NCBI RefSeq assembly: GCF_026151205.1
Contig: NC_087081.1
Span: forward strand, 5,887,246 to 5,947,245
DNA length: 60,000 bases
Reading direction: 5' to 3'
Origin: Bolinopsis microptera
Taxonomy: Eukaryota; Ctenophora; Tentaculata; Lobata; Bolinopsidae
Shown here: positions 44,201 through 56,432 of the stretch, piece after piece
Layout: each line of letters opens with the position of its first letter
Position numbering within the stretch: position 1 is the stretch's first letter
Position numbers and translations under genes: made by a program
Notes under the pieces: generated by a model
What the model saw: only the letters and a program-made list of their open reading frames with translations
Told to the model about the DNA's origin: nothing
The model's database searches: none

Positions 44201-47200
44201 AAGTCTGTTCAGGTTATCATACGTAGGCCACTCAATATCAATCTTCTTCTGGCATATATCAAAGATAGCCTCGTTATCCATCATGAAGCACACGTCAGTT
44301 TGGTGGGGAGTAAGGATACTGTTGTATGGCTCTACTATGGATGTAGACACCTGCGGTGAGATCACAAGTTTAATGTTACGTCCCTAGTTTCAATTACAAA
44401 CTATAATTAGAAGCTATAATGGGAGTCATCTTTGCAATTTATAAGTTCTTACACATTTTACACGACTCATAATTTTAAGCGTCTAGCCAAGGCGTTCTTT
44501 TTGTGTACCACGTGTTTCTAATATGTGATCACGTGACCCTGCTATGCGCGCAGGAGCGTGGGAATTCGCCCGGTCAATTTGGCCTCCTAGCTGCGTCTGC
44601 ACGCTGCGTTATCACGATTAGATGCAAAGTTCACTTCTGTATCTGATCGTTTTCTTGAGTTTACTTTGCTAATCGTCTAATCGGTATTTTTGCACTCGCC
44701 TTCCGGATTATGGAACGACCTGTGCAAATGGACTATGGAGTCTTCACTCTTCACCAGTGCAGTTTAAGTGTTACCTACTAACATGATACTCAGCTAAAAG
44801 TAACAACTAAATCCAATCCACTAACCGTAGGTGAAGGGTAGATAGCGTACTCCAGTTTTATTTTCTTCCCATAGTTTGTGCAGAGCTCCTCGACTAGAAG
44901 TGAAGTAAAACCCGACCCTGTACCGCCGCCGAACGATCTGAACATTAGAAATCCCTGAAATGGGGGAATTTAACGCCCTTGAATCTCAAAATAATTTTAA
45001 CTTCACTAGGGTAATCCAGAATCCCGTATTTTTAAAGATAGTTTTCCGAAATTGGATTGTTAAATCATTTAGATTAACACTTGTGTTATAACCTCAGTGC
45101 CTGTTCCGACCTTGTGTAGTGCGTCTGTTTCGACCCTGAGGGTCGGAACCAAGGTTGTCCTTTAAAGTCATGATCAAGTCTCATTTCCACCGTCCAGTTT
45201 TATCTATTCGGCAAACATAAGAATTACGGAAATAGATAAAGATAAGATGATATAAGCAGCATATTTCCCACTTGATAATCACTGCACATTCATCTACTAT
45301 ATAGTCTGTAAGTCTGGGCCTGATTGGTTTACAGGAAGTCATGTGACGAACTTGCTTCATGCTGATTATCTGCCATTAGAGCTATTACAAAGATAAACCC
45401 TTATCTTATTCGATCGCGTGGCGCTTATCTTTATCGCTGATGATTGGTTGTTTAGAAGTCACGTGACCAAATTGCTTGGTGCTGATTGGCTGCAGAACAG
45501 ATACAGCTATATTCTACAACCATGCTCCATACTAGACTGTACGATAATGATGCTGATAAGAAGGTTCAGTTGTATAGCCTTCTTGACATCAATTATTGGC
45601 TCTTGTCGCGTGATCAATAAGTGGTCCACTCAGAATATCTGTCATATAGTCATATGATCAGCTGAATCAATCAGAACATCTGTCATATGATCGGCTGAAT
45701 CAATCGGCTGAATCAATAACATCTGTCATATGATCGGGCGAACCTTAATCAGAACTCGACAATAAAACGTCAGCGGCTGCCGTTTTATTGTCAGCCCTAA
45801 ATTAGTCTAGATTAAACTTGTCTTGATTTCATTTCTGCTATGGTATTCTTTGACAGGATTGATAAGAGTGTCGATCCTTATATCCTCCGGTCAGTGAAAT
45901 ACAGGAGCTAAATCTGTTTTGTTGCTCAACTGTCAAGAACGATCTATTCTATGTAGACTGAGAGTACGTTGACCAATATTATAATGTTAAATAGTATGCT
46001 CTGAAAATTTCTGACCACCCTTCCGTCCACATGGAAGCTTATACTGCTGTTTTACAATATACAAACTATAGCTTATGGCTAAAAAAATTTGGCATCTTCT
46101 TTTGCAGCTATACAGATATATGTCCTAAATTGTTGGTAACACCCATTATTTTGCGCACAGTATAATATGTCATCTTTCATTAGATCTGAGAATTAATTAA
46201 TTAATTAATTAGTTAATTAATGTACCTGAACTGATTCGCATGCCTCTATCATCTTTCTCATTTGATCTGACACTTTGTTGATATGCTTCCTTCCCTCCGT
46301 GTAATACCCTCGAGCAAAGTTGTCTGCCGAATCCTCCATTCCTGCAGTTGAATGTATTTTTAGACTTTATAACAACACTTAAAATCTATTAAATTTATCG
46401 AGTATTAACTATTATGTAATGGGATGGAAACTTTTTAACCAGGTATATAGCTATAATAGTCCACACTCTTTAGCTACATAATATGAAGAATTTATTTCAC
46501 TTCTTAAGAAAAGCTTTTATAGGAAATATAGTGTTTCCGTAATAACCATATTTCAAAGTAAAGTGTTTTTGTGGTAAATAAAGAGTGATATAATACACCA
46601 ATATGATATTGCCTTATATTTATATAGCGGTGTCAATGTTTGTTAATTCTCGGCAATAATCACATACAAGTATCAGTTTAAATGTTTATTTAGAGGCGTT
46701 CGTCAGTAGAATACTGCCCACCTAAAACGAAAAATTTGTGACTTATAACTAAAAAAGACCGAATCGTTTATACGTCACTTAAGAATTTTGATTAGAGTTC
46801 GAAATATATCCAGAAAAAGGATTTTCTTTGTCATCGGCTCGCACGGCACCCAGTTAAAATAACAGTTCTGCTATATTGGGTGCGTTTAATTTATTTGGTA
46901 CATGTAATTGTGGACATTATAAATGTAGCTCGATGGTATGCGTTAACTGTGTTTTATTTAGGTGCCCATCATATTTTACAGTGCAGCTTGGGGCAATAAT
47001 CAATATTTTCGAACGGTTCTATTTTTTGGTCATTTCCGTTATAAATCTTTCACCTGTTATCATGTTGCTAGGATTGTATAGTTTTGAAAACGGTCCATTT
47101 CTTATTTCGTCCACCACGGTTGGTTCGAAATCCACAAAAAGTGCTCTGGGCACATATTTCCCGTTTGATGCCTCCGAGTACAATGTCGTCAGATCGCTAG

Positions 47201-48122
47201 ACTCTAAAAATAACGATTACTTTCATTAAATTAAATTAATATTGTAACTTTAACCATATAATAGTATGGAAATGTGTGGAAATATGAGGAAATCAGGTAT
47301 AAATGATTAACTTATAATACTTATTTCGGATATTTCTGGAATCTGGATCAGCTGACGAAATATTTGACCTCTTTAGCATTTTGACTTATAAAGTTATAAC
47401 CAGCATCAGTATCGATTTTCCTAGTCCTAATTTATAAATTTACACATTGATTCGTGCAAACTGCAAAGCCTGTCTCATTGATATTGAATAAATTGACAGA
47501 TTATGACGATAAATCAATCAAGTATCTCGATTGAAAGATATTGAGGTTTGTTGGCAAATTTCCATCTGTCTAATTTGTGCGATGATCTATCATTTATCAG
47601 CCACGTAGAAATACACCCACCCTTTTCGTCGCTTCGAACATTTTTCTTTTCAAATCCATAATATTGACAGTGTTCGTTTGATCAGGTGCACTACTGCATG
47701 TATAACAGTTATTTTACAAATTTAGGGCAGATTGGTTGCAATCACGACACGCTTAAGTTAAGCAAATGTGCTGCGATATTCCGACCATTCTAAATTAAGA
47801 TAATGTAGTCCACCGCACCGTTACCAAATTAGGTTCCTGATAATTATTTCTTAGTTTTAAATTTGCTGATTTTTAACAAGACTAATTTCCTTATTGTTAA
47901 ACCAGATTTAAAATCTAGTCGATTGAGAGCCGGATTGATTTAAAATAAATATGTTAAAATATGTTGAATATATATGTTAAAATATGTTAAACCTGAGTCA
48001 TGCCCCTCTTTGAGTGTTCCATCATTCCCCAGACCGTGCTCCAAACAATACAGCTCCCAACAAGATCTCCCAATCTGTACTCCTGCCTGACCTATGTGGA
48101 GGGAAACGCATTCCCGCGGCAT
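38294..48122 (-). CDS. TUBA: Divergent alpha-tubulin, 12 exons, 442 aa
   Basis: Minus-strand exons: 48122-47993, 47203-47054, 46341-46226, 44954-44826, 44350-44192, 44003-43871, 42110-42020, 41750-41618, 41379-41326, 41067-40958, 38782-38713, 38347-38294. They total 1329 bp, in phase throughout. The tubulin signature GGGTGSG is at 141-147. [11 protein letters not shown] carries the alpha-specific catalytic Glu (E249, equal to E254 in mammals). [12 protein letters not shown] leads to an acidic tail ending in Tyr, the detyrosination site. Odd points: the start is MPREC instead of MREC, the lumenal K40 loop has no matching lysine, several loops are shortened (442 versus ~450 aa), and many core positions are substituted. 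It is probably a specialised isotype of microtubules or axonemes. Introns carry several mobile elements. Confidence 0.94.
38912..39021. repeat. Third, short foldback element in tubulin intron 10
   Basis: It opens ACAGGGGTGCCATAGTGCAA and closes with the near-inverse, TTTGCACTATGG...GGCACCCCTGT, around CTGCTG/CAGCAG arms. It shares the AGTGCAAAGAAACTGCTGCT core with the copies at 7164-7525 and 7995-8193 but has only two repeat units per arm. Confidence 0.85.
39385..39499. repeat. Long palindrome of TAG/CTA repeats at the LINE 3' end
   Basis: CTTAGTTCCAACATAGTAG at the left is matched by CTACATACTATGTTGGAACTAAG inverted at the right, with TAGTAG/CTACTA tracts between them around AAGTT. It is most simply a microsatellite tail that folded back during insertion. 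Confidence 0.8.
39385..40310 (-). mobile_element. 5'-truncated LINE with 9-bp target-site duplication and (TAG)n tail
   Basis: CTTGTTCCA occurs at 39376-39384 and again at 40302-40310. Copy B of the host element has this 9-mer once, so the insertion is directly demonstrated. The minus-strand content is the end of a reverse transcriptase: a damaged FADD region (stop and frameshift at about 40275) and then a 195-codon frame 40243-39656 with [37 protein letters not shown] and [12 protein letters not shown]. These motifs are typical of the C-terminal part of RTE/R2-type LINE proteins. The 3' end is a TAG/TAC microsatellite folded as a long palindrome. It is not active. Confidence 0.85.
42251..43813. 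mobile_element. Copy B of the same TIR element, complete, in tubulin intron 6
   Basis: It begins ACCTTATCGGACCTTATTTG and ends with the inverse, CAAATAAGGTCCGATAAGGT. The terminal region contains repeated GTCCGTTCA / GGTCCGTCCAA words in both orientations. About 1.56 kb long, with no intact open frame. Flanking TA on both sides may be a target duplication, but the superfamily is uncertain. Confidence 0.8.
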
Positions 48123-50367
48123 TCCTGCTGATTTTATTCTGTCTTGAGTTATGCTGAAAATAGGATATGGTTTAGCCTTAATTGCTGAATTAATATCGAT
48201 ATAGTAAAAGATATACCTTGCAGCTGCATCACCACAGTTCTTTACAAAATTAAGGGGCAGATTAAGGCACTTAGAGTTAGAGTTAGTAGGGTGTTCTTTA
48301 GCACTTTAGTAGGACATAATTCTAACAGTATCAGCCTGATTTGTCGAACCTTACATAGCACCCAGAAGCCCCATAACTCCATAATATTGAATTATTTTAT
48401 TATCATTACTATTTATGCTATGTTATGCTGTTCGATTGTATTATATTCTATTTTACTATCAACCGTTTTCGAAGGTAGCGGCCAGCGCCCTTATTCATTA
48501 CTATTAGGTTGTTTCGGTGTGATGATGATAAAAATGAAGATGATATTATTAAGTTATTATACTGAATGAAAAATTTAGATTGACTTCACACCAATTTAAT
48601 ACCAATAGGATATATAGGTATTGGATCTACTAAAACTCACCAAGCTTTAACTTTAAGGGGATTAATGGATTAGTTGGCAAGAGCAAGGGAACCAAACAAA
48701 GAGAGTCCACACGTAACACAGAGTATAATGCAATTGTTGGTAAGATTGTTTGTAGTAGCAGCCGGTGGTACTTCCTGTTGGTTTAGTAATCAAACAAACA
48801 GTATGACAAGTGTTTTCGGCAATATCGCCGACAGAGTACAGACTCAGCAGACTCAGCAGACTCAGCAGACTCAGCAGACTCAGCAGACTCAGCAGACTCA
48901 GCAGACTCAGCAGACTCAGCAGACTCAGCAGACTCAGCAGACTCAGCAGACTGGGGACGGACCGTAGACTGCAGTCTGAGTCGTGGTAGAGTCCATTAGT
49001 ATCAAGCTGTCGAGTATGTTATAGCCTAGCAGGTTCTGCAGCCCAATTTGTAACAGAGTCCGTCATATTCCGTAACAGAGTCTGCTATTTATTGAGCAGA
49101 GTCTTCCAGATCCGTAGCAAAGCCTGATGCATGGAGTCTCATGACCTTTTAATAGAGTCCAACGATTCTGTAGCTTGTGCGATGAAGTCAGAAGAAAGTA
49201 ATCATTTAATTGTGTTTGACAATATATACAAAATTTGACAATTTTGGTGTACAAATTTTCAAATCGTTTGGGTGGGTGCAAGTCGAAACTGAGTGGGTGC
49301 AACATCCTTTGGGTGGATGCGCACCCACCCGCACCTACACAGTGGAGCCATGCTTGATGGGTGACAGATATCACAGTTGATCCCCACTTCCGGGAGAGTT
49401 TCTATAGAAACGATCTAAGATGCAATCTGTACGCTGTAATAAGGTATCTTCCAAGCGTTATGGCCGTAGATTGAATCTATATAAGTCAACTTCCCAGCAA
49501 CATTTCATTAATGTCTGTGAGATATCCTTTGCTGGGTTTCGTTTATCATTACTTCATTATAATATCATGATATTATCATCTTACTTGCATTGCGATACGA
49601 GATACGCAGAACTTCCTAGGGGTATTATCTTATTAGTTTGATATGGCGCTTACAGGGAACAATGCTGGTCTATTGATTAAAGAATTGGTACCGACTGTAA
49701 ACGTTCCTGGTCCTTGTTTTAAATCTTTTTAAATCTTTTTAAATCTTTTTAAATTTGAAACTTTCTATTCGAGCCTGTTTACTGAAACATCAGAGTATCA
49801 GCTCCCATCAACACCTTCAGCACAATCCCTCCAGTAAATATCCTACCTCACACCCCACGTGACTGTCTACAAAGTCAAACCACGTGATGTCGTCATAGAA
49901 ACCATACTGGAAGTAGGTATAAAGTTGTCCACGTGTTACTCACTTGCTACCCACGTGTTTTGACCACGTGATTGGATTTGAGGCGGCCAGTCCAACTTGA
50001 TAAAATGCATTTACTAATGGGTGTATTTATTAATATACACTGTATTACATTTGAATACATTGTCGTACATATTCCCTGTCGGGTTACGCAAGCGGTATTT
50101 TTGTCAGTGATTTTGAAATTGAAGTGTGTCCATCGTTTGATCTGTTGATGAGCTCAGTTCGTTTCAGTGCCTGTTTCTTCTCAACGATAATACTTACAGT
50201 GACTCCGACAAATGTATCAAATATCGTATTATCCTCCGCAACTTTGATAAGTTTAAACTCTTAATAACTCCTTCACTCCTCTTATGAAGATTCAATACAA
50301 TATGAATATGCTCTGCATGATGTGTAGAGAACCTGCCTCCTAAAACACACGGCCTCCACTCAACCTT
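48123..50367. other. Upstream region of the alpha-tubulin gene
   Basis: An AAAATCAG acceptor-like sequence stands a few bases upstream of the tubulin ATG, so an upstream non-coding exon is possible. A 9-bp microsatellite (48838-48951) and a run of AAATCTTTTT repeats (49719-49755) are present. No gene found. Confidence 0.5.
48838..48951. repeat. (CAGACTCAG)n microsatellite, about 12 copies
   Basis: Uninterrupted 9-bp units from about 48838 to 48951. The frame reads Gln-Thr-Gln repeats, but no splice or protein context supports coding. Confidence 0.95.
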
Positions 50368-50375
50368 GCAGTGAT

Positions 50376-51227
50376 GGGGGGAATGCAACGTCAATTAATG
50401 TCAGTATTCCATAAAAACCCCAAACTGACATTGACATTAATTGACATTAATTGACATCAATTGACATTAATTGACATTAATTGACATTAATTGACATTAA
50501 TTGACATTAATTGACATTGATATGTCTTGAAATTTGAGATTATCATTATTCGATAAATATTCAAGATATTCACGTCTATGTAAGTTAGACCGGTTCAAAA
50601 AAACAAAATGTCCTTGAATAATTATGAGTATGTTCTTATCTGTTGATCCTTAGGTTCAAAGACCACCAAAAAAAATTTCAGCTTCCAACTCTTCCATCTT
50701 CGGTCCCCACCGGCCACGCCCATATTTTATTGGTTTCTTATACAGGTAAAATATCTAGAATCGGCTTTTTTAGTATGAAGGAGTAATGTTAGCTGTTTAA
50801 GATTCGTTATTCAAATATAAATGTCATGAAGGCATTTCGTTTAATGTGGGTTTTAAGTTCTGATGATGTTGAGAACCACGCCCTTGGATGGCCACGCCCA
50901 TTTAAGAAAATTAAATTTCGGGAAACCGTATTATTTTAGTTTTATTGTTTAATGATCTGAATTTTTTTCACATTTCACATTTCCATATGTGATAGTAGTG
51001 AATAAATTGATGGTATAAACGTTCTAAAGTGCTAAAAATATGGTAGAACTACATAATCTCTGGTCGAAAAATATCGTGTCAATTAATGTCAGTATTCCAA
51101 AATTTTGCAAAACTGACATTGACATTAATTGACATTAATTGACATTAATTGACATTAATTGACATTAATTGACATTAATTGACATTAATTGACATTAATT
51201 GACATTAATTGACGTTGCATTCCCCCC
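50376..51227. mobile_element. 852-bp hAT-like non-autonomous element with satellite arrays
   Basis: Termini GGGGGGAATGCAACGTCAAT and its inverse are flanked by identical 8-bp duplications, GCAGTGAT (50368-50375 and 51228-51235). Inside are two direct copies of a module: CAATTAATGTCAGTATTCCA, a short spacer, and then roughly ten units of ATTGACATTA (50425-50520 and 51111-51212). The sequence between them is unique and non-coding. The 8-bp duplication supports hAT. Confidence 0.88.
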
Positions 51228-51235
51228 GCAGTGAT

Positions 51236-54200
51236 TGCAACCTCCTGCATGATAACAAAACGCTCGACTCATAATTCACAAAATTGAAGCGGCTTTCTCT
51301 AGCCGAGCCGAGTGTCTGTTATCGTCTATGCCCGGTTGGTGGTTTTACTCCTGGGGCGGTTCCAATTCCGAAATTTTAAGTCCCTGACCTGAAATGATTT
51401 CATTAGGGAGCCTCGTTTCCAATTCCACAAAAGTTTACAAAATCTAATAAGTTTTCAAGCTAATGACAAAAATTAGGATCTCAAGTTTCTCCTCCGAGCT
51501 GCTACAAGTTCTACAACCAGAATTTTCATTTCGTGACACTTTTTGGCGGCTTCTGGACCTCATGTTCTCGTGCACTTTCTAGGGGGATCCGTTTCTGCAT
51601 TCTCTGGAGCCAGCTCCTTCCGTCAGATATCGCCACGTGTCAGTTTCGAACGTGCCATGACCCTGCCTACTCCTCCGATCGGTGCATTTAGCGCTCAACA
51701 GTCAACACTTCTACTTATTTTAGTTGAATACTTTTATATTAATATTGATTACAGCCCGTTTTTAAATTTTTAAAGGCCGAGAATATTTCAGTTTTTCTGA
51801 AATTCAATTTAGGCTGGACTGCGGACGTGACGCAGCACTGTTTATGTTACTGGGCGGGCAGGTTTTTGTGCTTTTTGCAGTCAAGTGTACTGATATATCA
51901 TATCCAGCTAATCCGGTAATCGAATCTGTGAAAATCTATTACAATATGTATGCTGATGCCCTTTAGGTCTTGGTTCTTTGGTCGAGCTTTAAATTATGTC
52001 GTACTGTTCATAATTTATTGGCTGGAATTTGTTGTCTGTATAATGATCGGCCAGCCACGATTAATTCGATTACATAATATTTGCCTCTCTGCCCAGTGTT
52101 GTTGCAATATATAATATATGTATATATGTTGACGTAATTTCCACACATACCTGCTTAATCACGCTACTAAATGACGCTGTGTAGGTTCCTGGAAAGGTTA
52201 CATAATAAGGTTCCTGGAAAGATCACCTAATAAGGTTCCTAGAGATGTCAGCTGATAAGGGGTGGGCGTGTGCTCTGTGCTGCTACCAACAGTGGGAGAG
52301 TGTGGGAGATGACGTGGTTAGAGGCCTGAACAGTGCCATAATACGTATCACTCTATATATGAGATCTAGTTAATGGGCTGGGTAACGTGATCATTGTCAG
52401 ATCTGTGTGATTTGTAGTTCCGTTATGAGAGTTTGTAGTTTCGTTGAGATGAGATTTGTTGAGGCACTTGAGAGTTAGTGTCGGTTGTAGTTTCCGGGAC
52501 GAACCTGTTCCTGTAGTTTCCAGGACGAACCTGTCCCTAGCTATATTTCTGGACAATTTGTAGTTCCTAGATTAGTTTCCTACACAGATGTAAAGATGTA
52601 ATCATGTAATCTTATAACGAAGCCTATCAGTCCCGGTCCAATACGAAGTGATCAACCGTCGATCTTTAATCATTATAGTGAGTTATAACTTTATAAGTTG
52701 TAACTTATTATGAGTTGTAACCTTTGAGTTGTAACTTTATGAGTTGTAACCTTTGAGTTGTAACTTTATGAGTTGTAACTTTATGAGTTGTAACTTTATG
52801 AGTTGTAATGGTGAGCGTCGTCAGATTCCCATATTTGTTTGGTTGTTGCTCATCCCAGTGAAGTTACTAGAACCGTCATGATCCGTTATATCACAGTATC
52901 ATCATTGCTAACTCACCGGCCTTCAGTGACATAATGATCTATCCATTTCAAAGTATCCAGGCCTCTGTTAAGTTCACCGAGATTCGAGATCTGTTATAAT
53001 TTGTTGTAATTTGGGATGATGCCCAGTCTATAAAATATGTAAAATGGTTATGAAGCTATAATCTCTCTTAAAGTCCGGTCTCCCGCCTCCGTGGCCACTT
53101 TCATTTTGTGATTTTTTGTTGCGAGTTGCGATGGAGGTAATGGTTGTGAGGTTATTATAGTCACTTAAAAGCTTGACCCTTAGGGATTTGTTGCATCACC
53201 GTCATGCTCGGCTCGTTTTAAACTCCATGATGTGTTATGAGCAGGGATGGGGGTCACATCTGAGGGAACGACGTGCCGGCTGCAACTTAGTTCTATTCCT
53301 GGACCTATTGATTTCTTAACATTAATGTGTTAACCAACACTCCTCCGAATACCACCCGTGTATAATTCTTATGAAACCCATAGAATATATCAACCCTGGC
53401 CTGACATATTACTGTATATGTCACTGATTAAAGAGAGAGTATTTAGTCATATGTAGTAATATGAGCATAATATATGCTCTTACAGCCTACAAGTCATCTT
53501 ATCGTGTCTCATATCTAAATGACTCCCATGACTTTATTTGTATGGTGTTGATATGGCTATATACCATTACTGTGAACACTTGTCAGGCTACTACAGACAC
53601 CTTCCCAGTAGTGGCATCGTATATATAACATACCATCTGTAATGTGTACAATGCTCGTTGGAGCCAGGTCTTATGATGTCTTGGTGCTCTGATCGAGCTT
53701 TAAATTATCTGTTTCTCATTTCTTGGCCGGAATTTATTAAATTATTATTGCCTGCAAGATCGAGTTTGGTAAATCACCCGCATGTAATTCGATAACAGAA
53801 GCTATACTCGTATTTTATACTCTGTGTATTGTGTAGTCTGTAAATTCATTGGATCCTTGTCTCACATTATCCGCTGGGATATTGTGCTGGGATATTCTGC
53901 TAGGTGAATGGAAGAAAAGTGTGTTAAAATGCTCATAGTCTGTTAAAATACACTCTCTTTATTAACTCTCTGCCTTGTCACATTTTCACAGATTCCTCAC
54001 TTTACCCCTCTGGTATGTGACTGATTTCATTGCTACTCGATTTCATGTAATTTTTATCCTGAATTGTCACCTGGAGCCGACAACCAAGTCCATTGTTCCC
54101 GGGATTTTTAGTGATTCTGCGTTCAATTTCACGGGTGCCACCCAATTTTTACTGCTTCTTTGTCGGTTTCACGGGTACTGCACCCATATTCAAGACAAAA

Positions 54201-55522
54201 CATACGCTATCCAAATTTTGTAACCCCTTTTAATCACGCATTATTTAAAACTTTAAAACGTTCTGACACTAATCTGTTCTCAGCTCTCAAGTGATTAAAT
54301 TCCAAATTTCGGACCCACCGAGATTTTGTCAATCTTTAAAAATGAAATTGCCAACGCAAAATTTGATTATTATTAGGACTTCTGCGATTTATTACGTAAC
54401 TTTATCGTATTTTCAGTGTTTTGTTGAGGTCATGTTTCTTGAGTAGGCTGAGCTGAGTTCACTTTCTAATAATAGGAAATTGGTGCTTGAATAGCACTTT
54501 GGAGTGGCACATTTAAACTTTAAAGTGCTTCGAAGTATGTTATAGGACTACCGAACAGTGACAAAGCATTACAATTCTACGTTCCTGCTTTTGGTGCCAA
54601 CCCCAATTCTTATTGTCGCGTTTGCTTTTGCCTATTTAATTATTGGTGCCTCAGTTATTATCGCAAGCCACGTTCTGTGACCAATGACTTGCTTGATTCG
54701 ACTGATTTAAGCTGGCTTCTGTGTCCAAGTGTTAAATCGTTGTCCCATAGTTTCCTATTCTACATAACTATAATAAGCCTCCGAATAAATTTAGTGTTAG
54801 GTCGCACGTGGTGTCTATATAGCAGCCTCATTTAGTACTATGCATTAAATTTAATAACCTTGTCGATTTACAGTTACGCTTTTGCCTGTAAGCAGAAAGC
54901 ATAATTTGATTTCAATGCAATTTCTTCCTGATTTTTTGGACTATTATTAGTATCGTACTGTTCTGTGGAACGCGTCTATATAATATCCTTCAGTACAAAC
55001 ATTACCCATATTATAAGTATATAAGGTAATATATAATGACGGGTATAATAAATGCAACAGTTGATAGATGCAGCTTTAGATGTAACACATTTTCATGAAT
55101 TATATTCTTTTCCGCTCGGCAGTTGTCTAGACAAATAGTAAAATACATTTCGTAATACATTTACACGACAGACGCAAACACAATCAATTAATGTTCGTTA
55201 AGTAGTTTAATCGTTTAGCGATAGTGTTGTTTATGCGCTTTCATTTATTTTTTCTTTGATGATATTTTTCTGTAGTAACTGTAAGCTCCACTCTGACTCA
55301 TTGCTAGATTTTATGTTCTCTTAAAAGCTATAAAAATCTCTTTTATTGGGTTGAAATCAGATCTGATACCACAGCTAATTAAAGAATCAATGATTAAAGA
55401 ACTTGTGACCCAAATTTATCGTTTTCTTACCCCTGTGCGTCGTTTTATTGGCAAGATTCCCCAGTTAAAGCGAGCTCATCAGCCAGATATGAAGTTGAAC
55501 AGAATTTTCTTGATACTCAGCT
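51236..55522. other. Intergenic, no gene recognised
   Basis: Contains a tandem 15-bp repeat GAGTTGTAACTTTAT (about 52680-52808), a short triplicated GGTTCCTGGAAAG motif (52190-52245), and two diverged copies of a segment reading GAGCTTTAAATTAT...GGAATTT (about 51965-52035 and 53675-53740). Open frames are short and lack splice or family support. Confidence 0.5.
52680..52808. repeat. 15-bp tandem repeat (GAGTTGTAACTTTAT)n
   Basis: About eight imperfect copies, with alternating ACTTTAT and ACCTTT endings. Non-coding. Confidence 0.85.
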
Positions 55523-56432
55523 AAACCGAGTAAGGAGGTGCGGCTACTGATGAGAAGCCTCCTTAAAGTTTATTTGGGTTAGAAACGACATCTGGGTCCC
55601 TACCCTCGCACAAGATTATTCTCAATTTTCTTGTTGTGTTCCACAACTATACTTCTGTATACTTCAGTGATTGGGCTGATGACTCCAGTGAAAGGGCTGG
55701 TGACTCTAGTGAAAGTGCTGGTGACGATGAGAAAGACCATAAACCAGGGATTCCTTCGGGAGCATGTAAGATTATATCCAAAGTTTGTTCGCCAATGGGG
55801 TGTGTCTGGGTGTCAAAGATCTTCAAGGTGGGTGCTACTTGTGATGAACTCTAGAAGGATGGGGTGGTAATACTCGGTCTGGCCGTCTGGAAGCCCATAG
55901 AATTCCAGTTCAGAAACCGAGTAAGGAGGTGCGGCTACTGATGAGAAGCCTCCTTAAAGTTTATTTGGGTTAGAAACGACATCTGGGTCCCTACCCTCGC
56001 ACAAGATTATTCTCAATTTTCTTGTTGTGTTCCACAACTATACTTCTGTATACTTCAGTGATTGGGCTGATGACTCCAGTGAAAGGGCTGGTGACTCTAG
56101 TGAAAGTGCTGGTGACGATGAGAAAGACCATAAACCAGGGATTCCTTCGGGAGCATGTAAGATTATATCCAAAGTTTGTTCGCCAATGGGGTGTGTCTGG
56201 GTGTCAAAGATCTTCAAGGTGGGTGCTACTTGTGATGAACTCTAGAAGGATGGGGTGGTAATACTCGGTCTGGCCGTCTGGAAGCCCATAGAATTCCAGT
56301 TCAGAAACCGAGTAAGGAGGTGCGGCTACTGATGAGAAGCCTCCTTAAAGTTTATTTGGGTTAGAAACGACATCTGGGTCCCTACCCTCGCACAAGATTA
56401 TTCTCAATTTTCTTGTTGTGTTCCACAACTAT
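55523..56432 (+). repeat. 391-bp tandem duplication (2.3 copies) of an exon-like segment
   Basis: Copies 55523-55913, 55914-56304 and a partial 56305-56432 appear identical. Each full copy contains an acceptor (TGTATACTTCAG) followed by an open stretch to TAG: an acidic DDSSERAGDSSESAGDDEKD segment and then a four-Cys segment (GACKII..VCSPMGC, GATCDEL). It looks like a terminal exon of a secreted protein, but no upstream exons were found. Identity between copies means a very recent event or an assembly artefact. Confidence 0.85.

Noticed and set aside
46876-47229. 117-aa plus-strand frame at 46876-47229
   Set aside because: It is the complement of alpha-tubulin exon 2 and its intron; the minus strand codes.
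48674-48967. 97-aa frame with Gln-Thr-Gln repeats as a gene
   Set aside because: The frame starts without ATG context and consists largely of a 9-bp microsatellite; no splice or family support.
55631-55870. 79-aa frame in each 391-bp repeat
   Set aside because: The overlapping frame with the acidic and Cys segment follows a splice acceptor and is the more plausible reading.
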